Assembly (NCBI GenBank): GCA_028564925.1
Contig: CM053027.1
Coordinates: forward strand, 242,941,649-243,005,648
Source of the DNA: Lithobates sylvaticus
Lineage: Eukaryota; Chordata; Amphibia; Anura; Ranidae
Length of the DNA stretch: 64,000 nt
Reading direction: 5' to 3'
The notes under the pieces are model-generated. The model saw only the letters and a list, made by a program, of their open reading frames with translations. It had not been told where the DNA came from and did no database searches. A program made the translations under genes and the position numbers. Below are positions 20,404-31,848 of the stretch, piece by piece. Position 1 is the first letter of the stretch. Each line of letters starts with the position of its first letter.

Positions 20404-21459
20404 TGTAGCGCTACCCCCAGTTAAGAGAGCCGCTGGTTTGTTTTGGGTCCCTGAGTACAGCTCCACCAACCCCCGGCAATTTGGTCTACCCACTCTGGCA
20501 CAGTTAGTAAAGGGGTATGTATCTATGCACATAAAACCATATCTTATACTCTAAGTGTAATGGGTATGAACTCACAAGCAGACTGCTGAAATAAGAATAA
20601 CTGGCTTTACTTTGGCAGTAAGGAAAAAGAATAGCAACATGCATTTGAACATATATCTTACAATACTTTAGCAGGTCCCTGCAATATGCACTTTACCATG
20701 TACACACATATGTATTCAACTAGCAATGGGGAAACGGAGCGCCAAGCGTGGCGACCGTCTGCTATGCACCCCTGAGGTGCAATAAATCTATCTGCGCCTA
20801 CCTAATGGACCAGGCCTGATCCCTAGTAATAGAGCTCAGTCCTTGTACTAGTACAGTGTTCTTCACCGGCAATGAATCTGTAGAGGTGGTGCACATGTAG
20901 CTTTAAATGGTATCTTTGTAATCCACAGAAAGTAACATTTGCTGCTCTGAGGTAAATTGCGCCTAGGCAGTTCAATAGGCATAAAACGTGTGTATCAATG
21001 CAGGATGAGCCTTTCAGCCCTCTCACCAATCCTTGGGTACCGTCCTCGGCTCCGGTCCCTCCAATGGCGGCTCTGGTCTCTTCAATGGCAGCCCCTGCGC
21101 CCCGGTCCTCAGCTCCGACCGACCGACTGTAGGGAAGAGTCTCCGCTCCGCTGCTGCTGTCTCTGAGGGATGAGAGTCTCACTCCATCTGCTGCAAGGCC
21201 CAGGCTTCAGGCCTTCAGCTCCGGTCCGCACAGGTGTCTCCACTGGCTGTAGTCTCCGCGTCACAAGCTCTGTCAGCCGAGGCAGGCCAGTCCTGTCAGG
21301 CCTCAGAAGAGGAAGTGTCCCAAGAGGAAGAGGCGGTCTCCGCTCTTCCTTTTTATAACCTCCCCCAGCAGCCTCTCGGGCGGAAACAAGCAGCCCGGGA
21401 GCCTGGGGGATTATGGGGGATGTAGTCTCTTCCCCTAAAAGGGGTACGACCCCGCTACA
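20404..21459 (-). repeat. 5' LTR of the Ty3/gypsy element (1056 bp)
   Basis: TGTAGCG...CGCTACA ends, nearly identical to 13270-14320. It differs mainly by one 5-bp duplication near 21145 and one base near 20698. A T-rich promoter-like TTTTTATAACC stretch lies near 21350. Confidence 0.95.
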
Positions 21460-21463
21460 GATA

Positions 21464-21845
21464 GAAAACTGGCTAAGAGACAGAGAGTAATGATTAATAC
21501 TCTGAATGGTCTGCAAAAACTAATTAATGTTCTTACAATGAAAAATTGTGAATAAAATTCTACTAGTGTACACCCATCTTTACATTTTAAAAAACAGGTC
21601 TACTTGCGTTTAGGGTTTTCCCTTTTAAGAACAGGGCTTGACTTCCTTCTCTGGTCCTCTATAAACTCATTAACCATGCCTCATTTCCATTACATAGGGC
21701 CCATGCGATTACCCACAACTCTCTGCTTATGACTGCCTTAAACCATTTTTTTGGGTCTTGGCCTAAGGTTAATTCACACAGAGGTGGAGCAATTTGGGAT
21801 TCTAAAGTTGTGGACTGATGGTGTAGTTGGTGGCTGTGTGAATTA
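21464..21845. other. Unassigned DNA
   Basis: Nothing recognisable: no coding frame, tandem unit or terminus between the LTR element and the TTAA element. Confidence 0.5.
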
Positions 21846-22137
21846 TTAACCACTTCAATACCAGACACTTAGACACCTTCCCGCCCAAGCCAATTTTCAG
21901 CTTTCAGCGATGTCGCAATTTGAATGACAATTGCGCGGTCATGCTACTCTGTACCCAAACAAATTTTTTATCATTTTGTTCCAACAAATAGAGCTTTCTT
22001 TTGGTGGTATTTGATCACCTCTGCGATTTTTATTTTTTGCGCAACAAACAAAAAAAGACCGAAAATTTTGCAAAAAAACAAGTTTTTCTTTGTCACTGTT
22101 AATTTTTTTTGTAAATAAGTGCGTTTTTTCTTCTTCA

Positions 22138-22560
22138 ATGACGGGCACTGATAAGGCGGCACTAATGGGCACTGATAAGGCGGCACTGATGGGCACCGAT
22201 GAGGTGGCACCAATTAGGGGGCACCGATGAGGTGGCACTGATGATGGGCACTGATAGGCGGCACTGATAGGTGGCACTGATGGGCATTGATAGGTGGCAC
22301 TGGTATGCGGCACTGATGGGCACTCAGGTGGCACTGATGGGCACTCATAGGCGGCACTGACGGGTACTTATGGGTGGCACTGATGCACACATATAGGTGG
22401 CACTGATAGGTGGCATGGATGGGCACTGATAGGTGGCATGCATGGGCACTGATAGGTGGCATGGATGGGCACTGATAGGTGGGCATGGGTGGGCACGGAT
22501 GGGCACTGATAGGTGGCACTGATGGACGCTGATGAGTGGCACTGATAACACTTATGGGTG
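22138..22560 (+). repeat. Minisatellite (GGCACTGATGGGCACTGATA)n
   Basis: Roughly 28-bp and 14-bp units of GGCACTGAT, GGGCACTGATA and GGTGGCA occur with many variants. It lies inside the TTAA element. Similar GGGCACTGAT units occur at 3893-3925 in the other copy, so the minisatellite belongs to the family. Confidence 0.9.
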
Positions 22561-22721
22561 GCATTGCTGGGAATCCTTTTTTTTTACTTTTTTTTTTATT
22601 AAATATGATGTGCCAATCAGTGCCCATCTGTGGGCACTGATTGGCATATTTTTTGATTTTTTTTTAACATGTGGATGGCCATGGGGGATGTACCTGGCCA
22701 TCCACATGCTGGGGGCTTCCC

Positions 22722-22776
22722 TGGTGGTCCTGGGGGCTTCCCTGGTGGTCCTGGGGGCTTCCCTAGTGGTCTAGTG
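22722..22776 (+). repeat. Short tandem repeat, three 18-bp units
   Basis: Three copies of CTTCCCTGGTGGTCCTGG-like units, with the last variant TAGTGG. Confidence 0.85.
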
Positions 22777-22879
22777 TGGGCATCTGAGGGGGGGCTGCGC
22801 TGATAAACAATCAGCGCAGACCCCCCCCCTGTCAGGAGAGCCGCCGAGCGGCTCCCCTCTACTCGCGTCTGTCAGACGC

Positions 22880-23115
22880 GAGTGAGGAAAAGCCGATCAA
22901 CGGCTCTTCCTGTGTACATCGTGATCAGCCGTGATTGGACACGGCTGATCACGTGGTAAAGAGCCTCCGCCGGAGGCTCTTTACCGAGATCAGTGTAGCG
23001 GTGTGTCAGACTGACACACCGCTCCACCGATCGCCGCGATGCGCGCCCCCACGGGCGCGCGGCGGCTGTTATCCTGAAGGACGTCATATGACGCCCAGTC
23101 AGGATAACGAAGCCA
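22880..23115. repeat. Cluster of perfect and near-perfect hairpins
   Basis: At least three stems follow each other: GTGATCAGCCGTG/CACGGCTGATCAC near 22920-22953, AAGAGCCTCCG/CGGAGGCTCTT near 22960-22983 and GCGGTGTGTCAG/CTGACACACCGC near 22997-23022. TATCCTGA and TCAGGATA near 23071 and 23098 enclose a TGACGTCATATGACG-like core. All lie at the right end of the TTAA element. Confidence 0.85.
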
Positions 23116-23156
23116 CTTCCCGGACGTCAATTTACTATTGACCGGGCGGGAAGTGG

Positions 23157-23535
23157 TTAAAGTGGTAGAAAACTCCCATTGGATACTAGTTAAGATTATA
23201 ATAAAGCTTACCTGTTGGTACAAGGGACATCTCCTAAACGTGCACCATTTGGGATATATTCAGTGTCTCTGCAGCAGGTGACATCACCAGCTCAAGTGCT
23301 CTGAAGGAATGGTATACTCGCGCTATTCCTTCAGAGATCTGTGCCATAGCCGAGACGCCCATGTGCATGTGCGGGAGCGACGTCATTGTGGCTCAGCCAT
23401 TCAATCGTTCAATCGGCCAGAGCCTGTGAACCCGGAAGGAAGACATGTCAAGCATGTTGGAGGGCTTCAAATCTAGGTAAGTTTTTACCTTGCAGGGAGA
23501 GCTCTTTTTTTCAGTTAAGTTTACTACCACTTTAA
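23157..23535. mobile_element. Second TTAA-flanked MITE, 371 bp, sharing a TTAA with its neighbour
   Basis: TTAA (23157-23160) is followed by AGTGGTAG, and CTACCACT precedes TTAA (23532-23535). The TIRs extend to about AGTGGTAGaaAACT. There is no coding capacity. Its left TTAA is also the right TTAA of the larger element at 21846-23160, so one inserted into the target duplication of the other. Its terminal sequence differs from the CCACTTC family, so it is a separate family. Confidence 0.8.
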
Positions 23536-25519
23536 CACTGGGGCTGTGGATTCAATTTGACATTTCAAGAAGGTCCGTTTGCTGCATGGTTATTCTTGGA
23601 CCGACAGCACAATTATGTGTATTGGCTATTGTTTTTATAAATATTGCAGTATGTTACTCTATTTGAGAAAATTACATTTGAGTTGTGGTACAATATGGTG
23701 GTATATGTGTAGCACTACACAATTTTACATGTATTATGCATTCACAGTGGAAACACATATTAGCAGCACCCTTTAAATATATAACTATATCATTTTTAAA
23801 ACACATTTTTAGCATATATTATCTGGTACACATTTCTAATATTTTTTGATCACAGTAGATAGTGGCAGAGCAGCGTTTCTCTCTAGTTTATATAACATTT
23901 TCCTTTAAGATGTCCCAATGTTTGAATATTATTCTACTATTTTTATGTTCCTGAGCTCAGTGGCCAAGCTAGACATTTTTCACCCGGGGCAAAGACTCAG
24001 TTTGGCACCCTCTCCATGCACACACCCGCAGCCCCTTGCCCAGCAGGGTGGCCAACCCCCACTGATTTTTTTACTGACAAAGCAGGGAAAATATACTAAC
24101 AGTGTATTTTTTACTGATGTTCTGAAATATGATGGAAACTCCTATTGGAAATTTAAACGTAATGGAAATATTAACAATACCCATAAGAAGTTATCGGTCC
24201 AGCTTAACATTTCAAAAGTGAAAAAAATAAACTGGGTAAAAAATGCGAGCATGACGAGGAATATGAGGACCTGGCATCCTATGGCAAGAGGGTGAAAATA
24301 GAAAGCATGAGAGAGGGAAAGAGAGAGAAAAGGAAGAGGAAAATAAAGATAATGGGGGGGGGGGGGAGATATGGAGAGAGGTGGGGGGATAGATGAGAGA
24401 GAGAGAGAGAAAGAGAGAGAGAGTGCAGAGCAGATAAGAGGGATAGGAGATACTGGGGAAGGGGGAGGAAAGAGAGAAGAGATAAACAGAGAAGAGTGAT
24501 AGAGACAGAGAAGTGCATGGACAGATAAGCAAGGCAGAATGGGGCCCTAGGCAAGTTGGTAACTTTACCTTCAGCATTCCTTTTGATTTACATTTTCAAT
24601 AGACATTTGCATTGTCTGTACAGGTATTGCTCCTCAACATCAGCCACCAATTAAATGCAGGCGTAAGATGATGGAAAGTTTTTAGCTATGTCTGCTGGAC
24701 ATCCCATGGGGTCTATATTTATTCCTAGTTTGCACTGTGGATGGTCTGGCCCTGGTGAACCTGGTAATCATACAGGGTCCCAAGATGACAAAACGACTCA
24801 TTAGGTGTGGAGAGGGAGTTGGCATCCTTTCTACTTCTGATCTTTCGTGCCCATCTGTAAATGCAATAGACCCAGTACAGCTGTTTATCTATTTGAAAGT
24901 TGTGGCATTGGAGTTAAACCATTGGTTTGGGAAATGACAAAATAAATAACAACACCAATACTGATGATGTCAGTGAAGACACTTCCAAAGCAGTGGATCA
25001 TGGGTAAAAACAAAGCTAACATTTGAAGCTGCAAAACAGGTGCACCATAATTGTAGGTTCCATGTAAGTTCCTAATGAAGAAAGATTGCAAGAAACACTA
25101 TGGTGACACTGCAAAAAAAAAAACAAATATATGGATTACCAATAGAGTAACATCAAAAATGGACCCAGACTTTTTTGTCTGAGCACTCTATGCTCTCTAC
25201 TGTTTTTCTAAAATGTATGGCTATCCATTTAAGTTAAGCACACAGTATCTGTTCTATTAACCTGCAAAAATTATATTGACATCACCATTGCCCTGTGTCC
25301 ATTTATTTGGCTAAATCTGTCCAGTCTATTTTTTTTTATATTTTTACTTCTACAAATCTCCACTTTCAGACCTGCAAACAGAGAAGGAGAGAGAGACAGA
25401 GAAAGCCAACAAGATGGATCTTCACAGTAAATCTCGCTTCCCTGTTCACATTCTTGAGATTACCTTCTAAATTGATGGCTCTGGTTCCCCTCCAGCTCTG
25501 CTCCTTCTCCCCTTTTTTG
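23536..25519. other. Unassigned DNA with one purine-rich tract
   Basis: No believable gene. A string at 23958-23975 (CAGTGGCCAAGCTAGACA) loosely recalls the terminus of hAT3, so part of this stretch may be an old, decayed relative. That is weak. The only other structure is the GA-rich tract listed separately. Confidence 0.4.
24296..24535 (+). repeat. Purine-rich (GA)-type low-complexity tract
   Basis: About 240 bases are almost all A and G, including a G-run near 24354 and GAGAGAGA runs near 24395-24422. The minus-strand frames rich in Leu, Ser and Phe are artefacts of this composition. Confidence 0.9.
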
Positions 25520-25892
25520 TCGATGCTATAACTTTTGCACAAACCAATCAATATACGCCTATTGCGATTTTTATTCCCAAAAATAGGTAGAAGAATACAT
25601 ATCGGCCTAAACTGAGAAAAAAATTGGGGATATTTATTATAACAAAACGTACAAAATATTGTGTTTTTTTCAAAATTGTCGCACTTTTTTGTTTGTAGCG
25701 CAAAAAAAACTGCAGAGCTGATCAAAAACCACCAAAAGAAAGCTCGATTTGTGGGGAAATAAAGGGGGTCAATTTTGTTTGGGTACAGCATCGCACGACC
25801 GCGCAATTGTCAGTTAAAACGACACAGTGCCGCATTGCAAAAAATGGCCTGGTCAATGAGCAGCCAAATCTTCTGGGGCTGAAGTGGCTAGA
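25520..25892 (+). mobile_element. Right part of a TTAA-family element
   Basis: It begins in the family box GCTATAACTTTTGCACAAACC and runs through GTAGAAGAATACATATCGG, CACCAAAAGAAAGCTC and TCTGGGGCTGAAGTGG to about 25888. The usual terminal TTAA is replaced by CTAG-like sequence, and the left half is missing. Non-coding. Confidence 0.7.
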
Positions 25893-26169
25893 GAAGCTGC
25901 CTGTGTTAGAGCAGTTTCTTCTAGCTATGATATATTCCCCCACGGGTATAGACTGTATGGCGCACACCTACTCTTGATTTTAAATAATTGTGATCAATGC
26001 AATATAGCCCATGAGTGGGTGGGGTTTTGTAGTAGTATATATGGTCTATGTTTTTACTGTGTATTTTGCTTTGAACAAGGCTACTCACCAAAACATGTAA
26101 GTATTTTATCTACTCCTGTGCAAGAAATAAAGATATCCATACGGATGTTGGAGTTGTCGGCCAATACTT

Positions 26170-29100
26170 TTGCTTTATGCTGAATTTTGGTATATTGAGG
26201 ACACTATAAAGAGCCAGAGCACCTGTCTTGGATTCAATGTGCAATTCACGGATCTGTTCCCCATTGTGAGCGCTGCACTTGTTCCCTATTTCCTAACGGA
26301 TTGCCTCCTTGCAGTACGCCCTGGGCGCACAGACTACACTGCCTATTTTTGTTTTTTGGAATCCATACATTCCGATTTTTCTGAATTACATATGGCCACA
26401 GGAGTAAATCTGGAAACCTTGGGACCAGGTGGAGACTATAGTGTCGGCAACAATTTGGACAGATTACTCAAGATCTCTCAGGTACACACGAAAGATCCTA
26501 TGTTATTGCCTAAAAACATCACTTGCACCACTATTTTTGGAAAGCTGAAAATGTGTTTAACGAAGGAAACCAGACTGTGTTGGAAGCTGACTGGATTGAA
26601 ACAATATATCAGCAAATCCATGATCCCAAGGGGTTTAAGAATTAAAAAAATCCAGTCTACTGTGTATTCAGACACCTTCCTTGCTAACTGGAATGCCATC
26701 CTTTCTAAATGTTCATTGAAATTAATGCAGTTAATTGTCTCCCAAGAAGAAAATCTGGTACAAAAAATCAATACAGAAATCAAGACTTTAAGAGACTCCC
26801 CGAACATATTAGTCTCTCAATATTTTTCCCACTTTGAATGATGATTTACGGGAGCCTATTGATAAACTGGAGCAGAAAATCATGAACACTAAAAGAAAAA
26901 ATATCTTAGGGATTTACAAGATTACAAGCAAGGAACAGTCTATGTGTGGAACAGATCGGGAAGACCACACTCAATCTTAAGAATCAAGGAGACACAGGCG
27001 CAACAATCAAAAGCATGTCAATTTCAGTTCTCCTGATCTATCAGACACTCAGTCAGAATTTGCTGATGGCACAGATGGGAGATCCTGTGCTACATCACGG
27101 AGTTCGGTTTTATCGGTTTTAACCAAATATGATTCTAGCAAAGATTCTTAAAAAAAAAAAACAGCCTGCCATATCGGAAACAATACAATCAAAAAAGAAA
27201 GGAAAACAAGGAGAGGAAGAAGGAAACATGAAAAGGACACACACCAAGTGAGTGTCAGGAACCATGAAATCAGACCGAGACAGAAGTACAGTTAAATCAC
27301 ATGATATGTATTGTATTCTTCTACATATTTTTGGTTAAAAAAAATCGCAATAAGCGTATTTTGATTGGTTTGTGCAAAAGTTATAGCGTCTACAAAATAG
27401 GGGATATATTTATAGCATTTTTATCATTATTTTTATTAGTAATGGCAGCGATCTGCAATTTTTATCAAGACTGCGACATTATGGCGGACACATCGGACAC
27501 TTTTGACACCATTTTGTGACCAGTGCTATAAAAGTGCGCTGATTACTATGTAAATAACAATGGCAGGGAAGGGGTTGAAAACTAGGGGGTGATCAAGGGG
27601 TTAAGGGTGTCCTAGGGAGGCGTTCTAACTGTGGGGGGATCGGCTTCCACTGACATGACAGCGATCACTGCTCCCAATGACAGGGAGCAGTAGATCTCTG
27701 TCATGTCATTAGGCAGAATGGGGAAATGCCTCGTTTACAATGGAATCTCTCCATTCTTCCGCTCCGTGACACGATCGCGGGCCCCCGGTGGACATCGAGC
27801 CCGCGGGACCCGTGGGCATGGAGCACACAGCCGGTGGACGCATGCCCACAATTCCGCGATTTAAAGGGGAAGCACATGTACGCCCCTTTTTCCCAGCCAT
27901 ACCATTGTGCCGACGTACATCATCATGCGCTGGTCGGCTAGTGGTTAAGTAGGCAGGACTGATGAGCAGAATATCATCAACAGCAGAGTGACTGTGGAGA
28001 GATTGGAGCAGGCAATTAGCCGACAGCTGAGCGGCCAGTTCAGAGAAGGAAGGGCTGAGCCCAGCCCTGATATTGAGGAACAAGAAGGACTAATAGAGGT
28101 GACTGATTGTATAACCAATGTGACTAATGTCGTTAATCTTTCTGATGTTCCTCTAACACTTTCTGAAATCTCACTGCTATCCAAAGATTTTTCATTTGCA
28201 CCTACTGTATTTGTCATTTTGATGTGTTTGCAACATTATCAGATGTTAACAAGTTTATCCGCAATATTTTTCTTAGAAAACATTTTTCTATTTCAATGCA
28301 GCCCCCTGAACCCTCTCCAGTGAATTATGCTAATGATCCAGATGTTCCAGACACTTTCAGTTTTCAGGATCTCATTGCAATGTCCACACTTGAGAGGCTT
28401 CAATCCGAATCTTTAGGCGGTATGCATGGTATAGACACAGACACTATTCACAGAGGCAATATGTATTTCCATCTGGTTCATACCCAGAGGACGACTGCTG
28501 AAATGTTTCAGAGTCTAGTGGAGAGGGATCTCCTCAGCCTTAAAAAGAGTACTAATACTACCTTTACTAACTAAATCTGAAAGACAAGCTTTCTAATCTT
28601 AGGGCTCATCGTGATATTGTAATACACAAGGCTGACAAGGTTGGATCGGTGGTTATCCTTACCTCTGAGGATTATTAGACTGCAGCATTGCATTTCCGCT
28701 ACATATCGAAAATTTGGAGGGGGATCCCACTCCCATTTCCAAGTGACAGTTGTCAGATCTTTTGGACACAGGCAGGGAACTAGGGGTTTTAATTTCTAAA
28801 TGACTGAATTCCTCATGGTGGATTTTCCTATAGTTCCAATATTCCATCACTTACCCAAAATGCACAAGGTTGACTCCCCTGTTAAAGGCAGACCAAATGT
28901 TGTGGGCATTGGTTCCTTCTTTGAAAAACTAAGTGAGTGGGTTTATCAGTACCACCAAACTACCGGTATACATTAGGGACACTTCTGCAGTAATATCCCA
29001 TATCCAAGATATTTATTTGCAGGATTCTTTTTTTATGGATCACACAAGACATCAAATCTTTATACTCTTGTATCCCACATGATTTGGCCCTGGATGCTCT

Positions 29101-30330
29101 CAAGTTCCATTTACATTATTTTTGCTCTTATGATGTAGAATTTTAAAGACATTTTTGATTATGTCAGTAACATTTTTGTTGGAACATAATTATTTTATTT
29201 TTGACCGAGTGTATAATTTACAGTCCAGAGGAGCATGCATGGGAGACACATTTTCCCCATCTCTTGCTAATCTGTACATGGGATGTGTGGAGAAGAATTT
29301 CCTATTTTCCCATGGAAGGTACATTGATGATCTGATACTAGTTTGGGACAATTCAGGTTCAGCTCTTTTGCCTTTTATTTCTTACCATAATAATAATCAT
29401 CTGAATTTGGAATTTCCCCACGATATAGGTATCAGAAATATAAACTTTTTGGACATTACTCTTACTGGTGATCCCACCTCAGGCCTTATTCATTCCTGCA
29501 CTTTCTGTAAAGAATGTGCAGCCAATTCTTTGTTATTGGCATCTAGTTGCCATCCTAAACAGACCATTCAGTCTATACCAATGGGGGAATATATCGGAGC
29601 TAGAAGAACCTGTATTAACACAGGCAGTTTTTCTAGAAAATGCAACACAATTACATCCAGGTTAAAGGACCGTGGTTATTAGGACTGGCATATCAATTGA
29701 GCTGTTTGTATGGTTTATGGTAGGAGCAGACTGTCACTTATCAACCATAGGAGCACTGCCAAAAAACTAAAGCAGAGACAAAACTGGAAAAAAAAATGGG
29801 CATCACACATGGGTGTGGGGGGGGGGGGGGGGGGGATAAATCCACTTCAGATAATTCTATTTGTTTTGTCACAACTTTTTCTAGAGAATTCAATCAAGTT
29901 ACAATTATTATTCACAAAAATCTTCCTGTGTTGTCCTCAGGTAAACATTTTGTCCCAGTTCTCTCCAGCGGCTGCAGATTTTCCAGTAGATATGCTAAAA
30001 CTCTGGGTAGCATATTGTCGCCTAGTCTTTTTCAATCATCTTTTCATCTTCTCAATCAAATTCATGGCTAGAAACAAATGATTCTTTTTGTTGCCACCTT
30101 AATTTATGCCATTATTGTAATAAATACAGCAAGAGCCATAACACTATTGTTTCTCTGTCCAATGGTAGAGAGCTCACAATACAAAATTACATTAACTTCA
30201 GCACCAAAAATGTAGTATATGTCGTGGAGTACACTTTATGTGCACTCCAATATATGGGGTGCACCTCTAGACTCCTTTGAACCCAAATTGCTGAACACTA
30301 TACTAGAATGCGTTTACTTTCAGTGGTCTA
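26170..30330 (+). pseudogene. Degenerate Penelope-like RT / GIY-YIG endonuclease
   Basis: An N-terminal frame runs 26170-26841 (DNLDRLL..., helical). After the TTAA insertion come fragments at 28000-28570, the RT N-terminal signature HLPKMHK...KGRPNVVG near 28850-28905, an RT core frame at 29155-29682 (ACMGDTFSPSLANLYMG, then RYIDDLILVW near 29320) and FLDITLTGD near 29450. Near 30205-30265 a GIY-YIG-like string, NVVYVVEYTLC then QYMGCTSR, is read. Stops and frameshifts separate these pieces. The motif order RT then GIY-YIG is diagnostic of Penelope-like elements. Confidence 0.75.
27292..27948 (-). mobile_element. TTAA-family element inside PLE1
   Basis: The reverse-oriented family boxes GCGTATTTTGATTGGTTTGTG and AAAAGTTATAGCGTC near 27350 lead to CTAGTGGTTAA ending at 27948. 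A candidate left TTAA lies at 27292-27295. The internal region is shortened compared with 34868-35876. PLE1-like sequence appears to resume at 27949. Confidence 0.65.
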
Positions 30331-30440
30331 GAGAGAGTTAAGAGAGCTCCCATGGGGGGGTGATATCCACTGCAGACTTCTCAAAAAAGAGGTGTGGTGG
30401 GCACCGACCCTCTTGCACACATTGACATTTTGCGACACAC

Positions 30441-31250
30441 TCCACAAACAGAAATCACTGGTTTCCCCCCTTAAACCTTTGGCCCACATTTTTCACAATC
30501 CAGAATTTATCCCAGGGCTGAACATATCCGCTTTCAGGTGATGGTTAAATAAGGGCATGTTTAGAATAGGACACTTTTTCACGTCCTCAGGCCCTCTCAC
30601 ACTGCATGACTGTACCTACAAACTAGAATTGCTGAATGCTGAAAAATTTCACTTTAACCAAATTATTATTATTATTATACACGATTTATATAGCTTTGGT
30701 AGAGTGGATTTGCGCTGATTCTGGCAATATCTGTTTATCATATAATTGCTACTGGGAAGGGAACAAATGGGTTGGTGGAAGGTACGGGGGAGATAAAACT
30801 TTGGGAAGGGAAAAAAGCACAGGGGAAGGATGGGCCAATCAAACTTGCATGTGAATTGTCACCAAAATAAAAAAGCAATAGCTTAAAATATTGTTCTGTG
30901 ACAGTCCATGTCATATGGTTTAGAGAATAATAGCAGCAGTTTTTAGAAGGCAGCCCAGTTTGAAGATCTAAGAAGCGGCAAAGAAATCCTCTGGAGGTAC
31001 TGGGAAGAGAAACAGAAGGCGCCACTCTAAGTGCAATAAAATAGTGGAAATCTTCAATGTAAAGGGTTAAAAATAGCTGTACTCACAAAAGTACTATGTC
31101 CAAGGGCGTGTGATACTGAGATGGTGAGCCGGATGTCCATGGAGGGTGTAGAACAAGCGATTTCCGTATCCTGGAGGTGCTGTCTTGTTGCTAAAAACGA
31201 GCTGGGGCATCCACTGCTGACACTTCCTGGTCAGTGGAGCGCACACCAGC
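30441..31250. other. Unassigned DNA
   Basis: No gene. A short TTATTATTATTATTATA tract lies near 30660. The region leads into a CpG-containing segment around 31090-31270 that resembles Penelope-like terminal-repeat DNA. Confidence 0.4.
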
Positions 31251-31290
31251 AACCAGGTGGATCGGTTTACTTCCGGGGGCGGGAGCCGGT

Positions 31291-31345
31291 CTCGTCAAAT
31301 AGGCAAAGGTTTTCAGAGCATGCGCTCTTTCCTCAGGCCTAACAG
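31291..31345 (-). ncRNA. Hammerhead ribozyme-like motif, Penelope-type
   Basis: On the minus strand the core CTGAGGA (31336-31330) is followed by stem II AGAGC-GCAT-GCTCT and then GAAA (31314-31311). CTGANGA and GAAA are the two conserved hammerhead boxes. Such motifs are known in the terminal repeats of Penelope-like elements. Stem II and the CTGAGGA box differ from the copies at 32855 and 50135, so this is a different lineage. The cleavage triplet and stems I and III are less clear. Confidence 0.5.
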
Positions 31346-31787
31346 GGGCAGTGATTGTGCTTGTTTTATGTGGGAGATGGTCTGCTGTGATTGGATACTA
31401 TTTTTTGTATTGGGATGGTGGCCAGCAGAGGACACATCGAGTCAGTCACATGACCGGGGCTGGCTCTAAAATGCAAAAGAGCAAACAGGAATGGCGATGG
31501 ATAGTGCTACACCGGATGGGGGACACTATATTTTTTGTTTATACTAGACGGCGCTGCAGCATGCTGGCGCCGCTGTCTGTGTAAAAAAAATTAATTAAAT
31601 GAATTTGTTATTATTATGGCAAATGTGGGAATTAATAAAAGGCTGATGTTGACATAATGCTGAAAGGAGTGTACTGCATCATTGGTCATGGAAAAAAATA
31701 TATTATACTAATGTCTGATATGATAGAGAGTAATGGAAGACAACTAGTATGACAAAGATGTATAGTGAAAAATTAAATTACTTAATC

Positions 31788-31788
<1 letters not shown>

Positions 31789-31841
<53 letters not shown>
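31789..31841. repeat. (AT)n microsatellite
   Basis: About 26 uninterrupted AT units. Confidence 0.98.

Positions 31842-31848
<7 letters not shown>

Larger units (their letters stand above)
13270..21459 (-). mobile_element. Whole-looking young Ty3/gypsy LTR retrotransposon, 8.19 kb
   Basis: Two ~1.05-kb LTRs begin TGTAGCG and end CGCTACA, flank long gag and pol frames, and are bordered by GATA at 13266-13269 and 21460-21463 (a 5-bp AGATA if one shared base is counted). The element lies on the minus strand, so the 5' LTR is the right-hand one. By eye the LTRs differ by about one substitution and one 5-bp indel, so insertion was very recent. Pol order is protease, RT, RNase H, integrase, as in Ty3/gypsy (Metaviridae). 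It looks whole. Confidence 0.93.
21846..23160 (-). mobile_element. TTAA-flanked non-autonomous DNA transposon, ~1.3 kb
   Basis: TTAA at 21846-21849 is followed by CCACTTC, and GAAGTGG precedes TTAA at 23157-23160. This gives a 7-bp TIR and a TTAA target duplication. The left part carries the family box AGAGCTTTCTTTTGGTGG (reverse of the 35715 box). The middle is a minisatellite, and the right end is a cluster of GC-rich hairpins. There is no coding capacity. A TTAA duplication is typical of piggyBac-superfamily enzymes, but the TIR lacks the usual CCC start, so the superfamily is an inference. Confidence 0.8.
25893..30440 (+). mobile_element. PLE1: decayed Penelope-like element
   Basis: Retroelement remnant in sense orientation: a terminal-repeat-like leader (25893-26190, with a decayed AAAACATG hammerhead-like box near 26090), an N-terminal coding part, RT motifs and GIY-YIG endonuclease remnants. 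It is interrupted by a TTAA element (27292-27948). Known for the group: RT plus GIY-YIG endonuclease and target-primed copying. It has many frame breaks and is clearly older than PLE2. Confidence 0.75.

Noticed and set aside
22138-22560. Regularly spaced repeats that could suggest a CRISPR array
   Set aside because: Units are contiguous and variable, without unique spacers, in vertebrate DNA next to a transposon end.
23953-24560. A decayed copy of the hAT3 family (CAGTGGCCAAGCTAGACA and GGGCCCTAGGCAAG)
   Set aside because: Only short strings match, there is no duplication and no inverted partner end; too weak to annotate.
24212-24577. Minus-strand Leu/Ser/Phe-rich frame that looks like a membrane protein
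   Set aside because: It follows a purine-only tract, and the composition explains the frame.
26170-30330. A telomerase-like host reverse transcriptase
   Set aside because: The RT is followed by GIY-YIG remnants and is frame-broken, which is the Penelope-like pattern.
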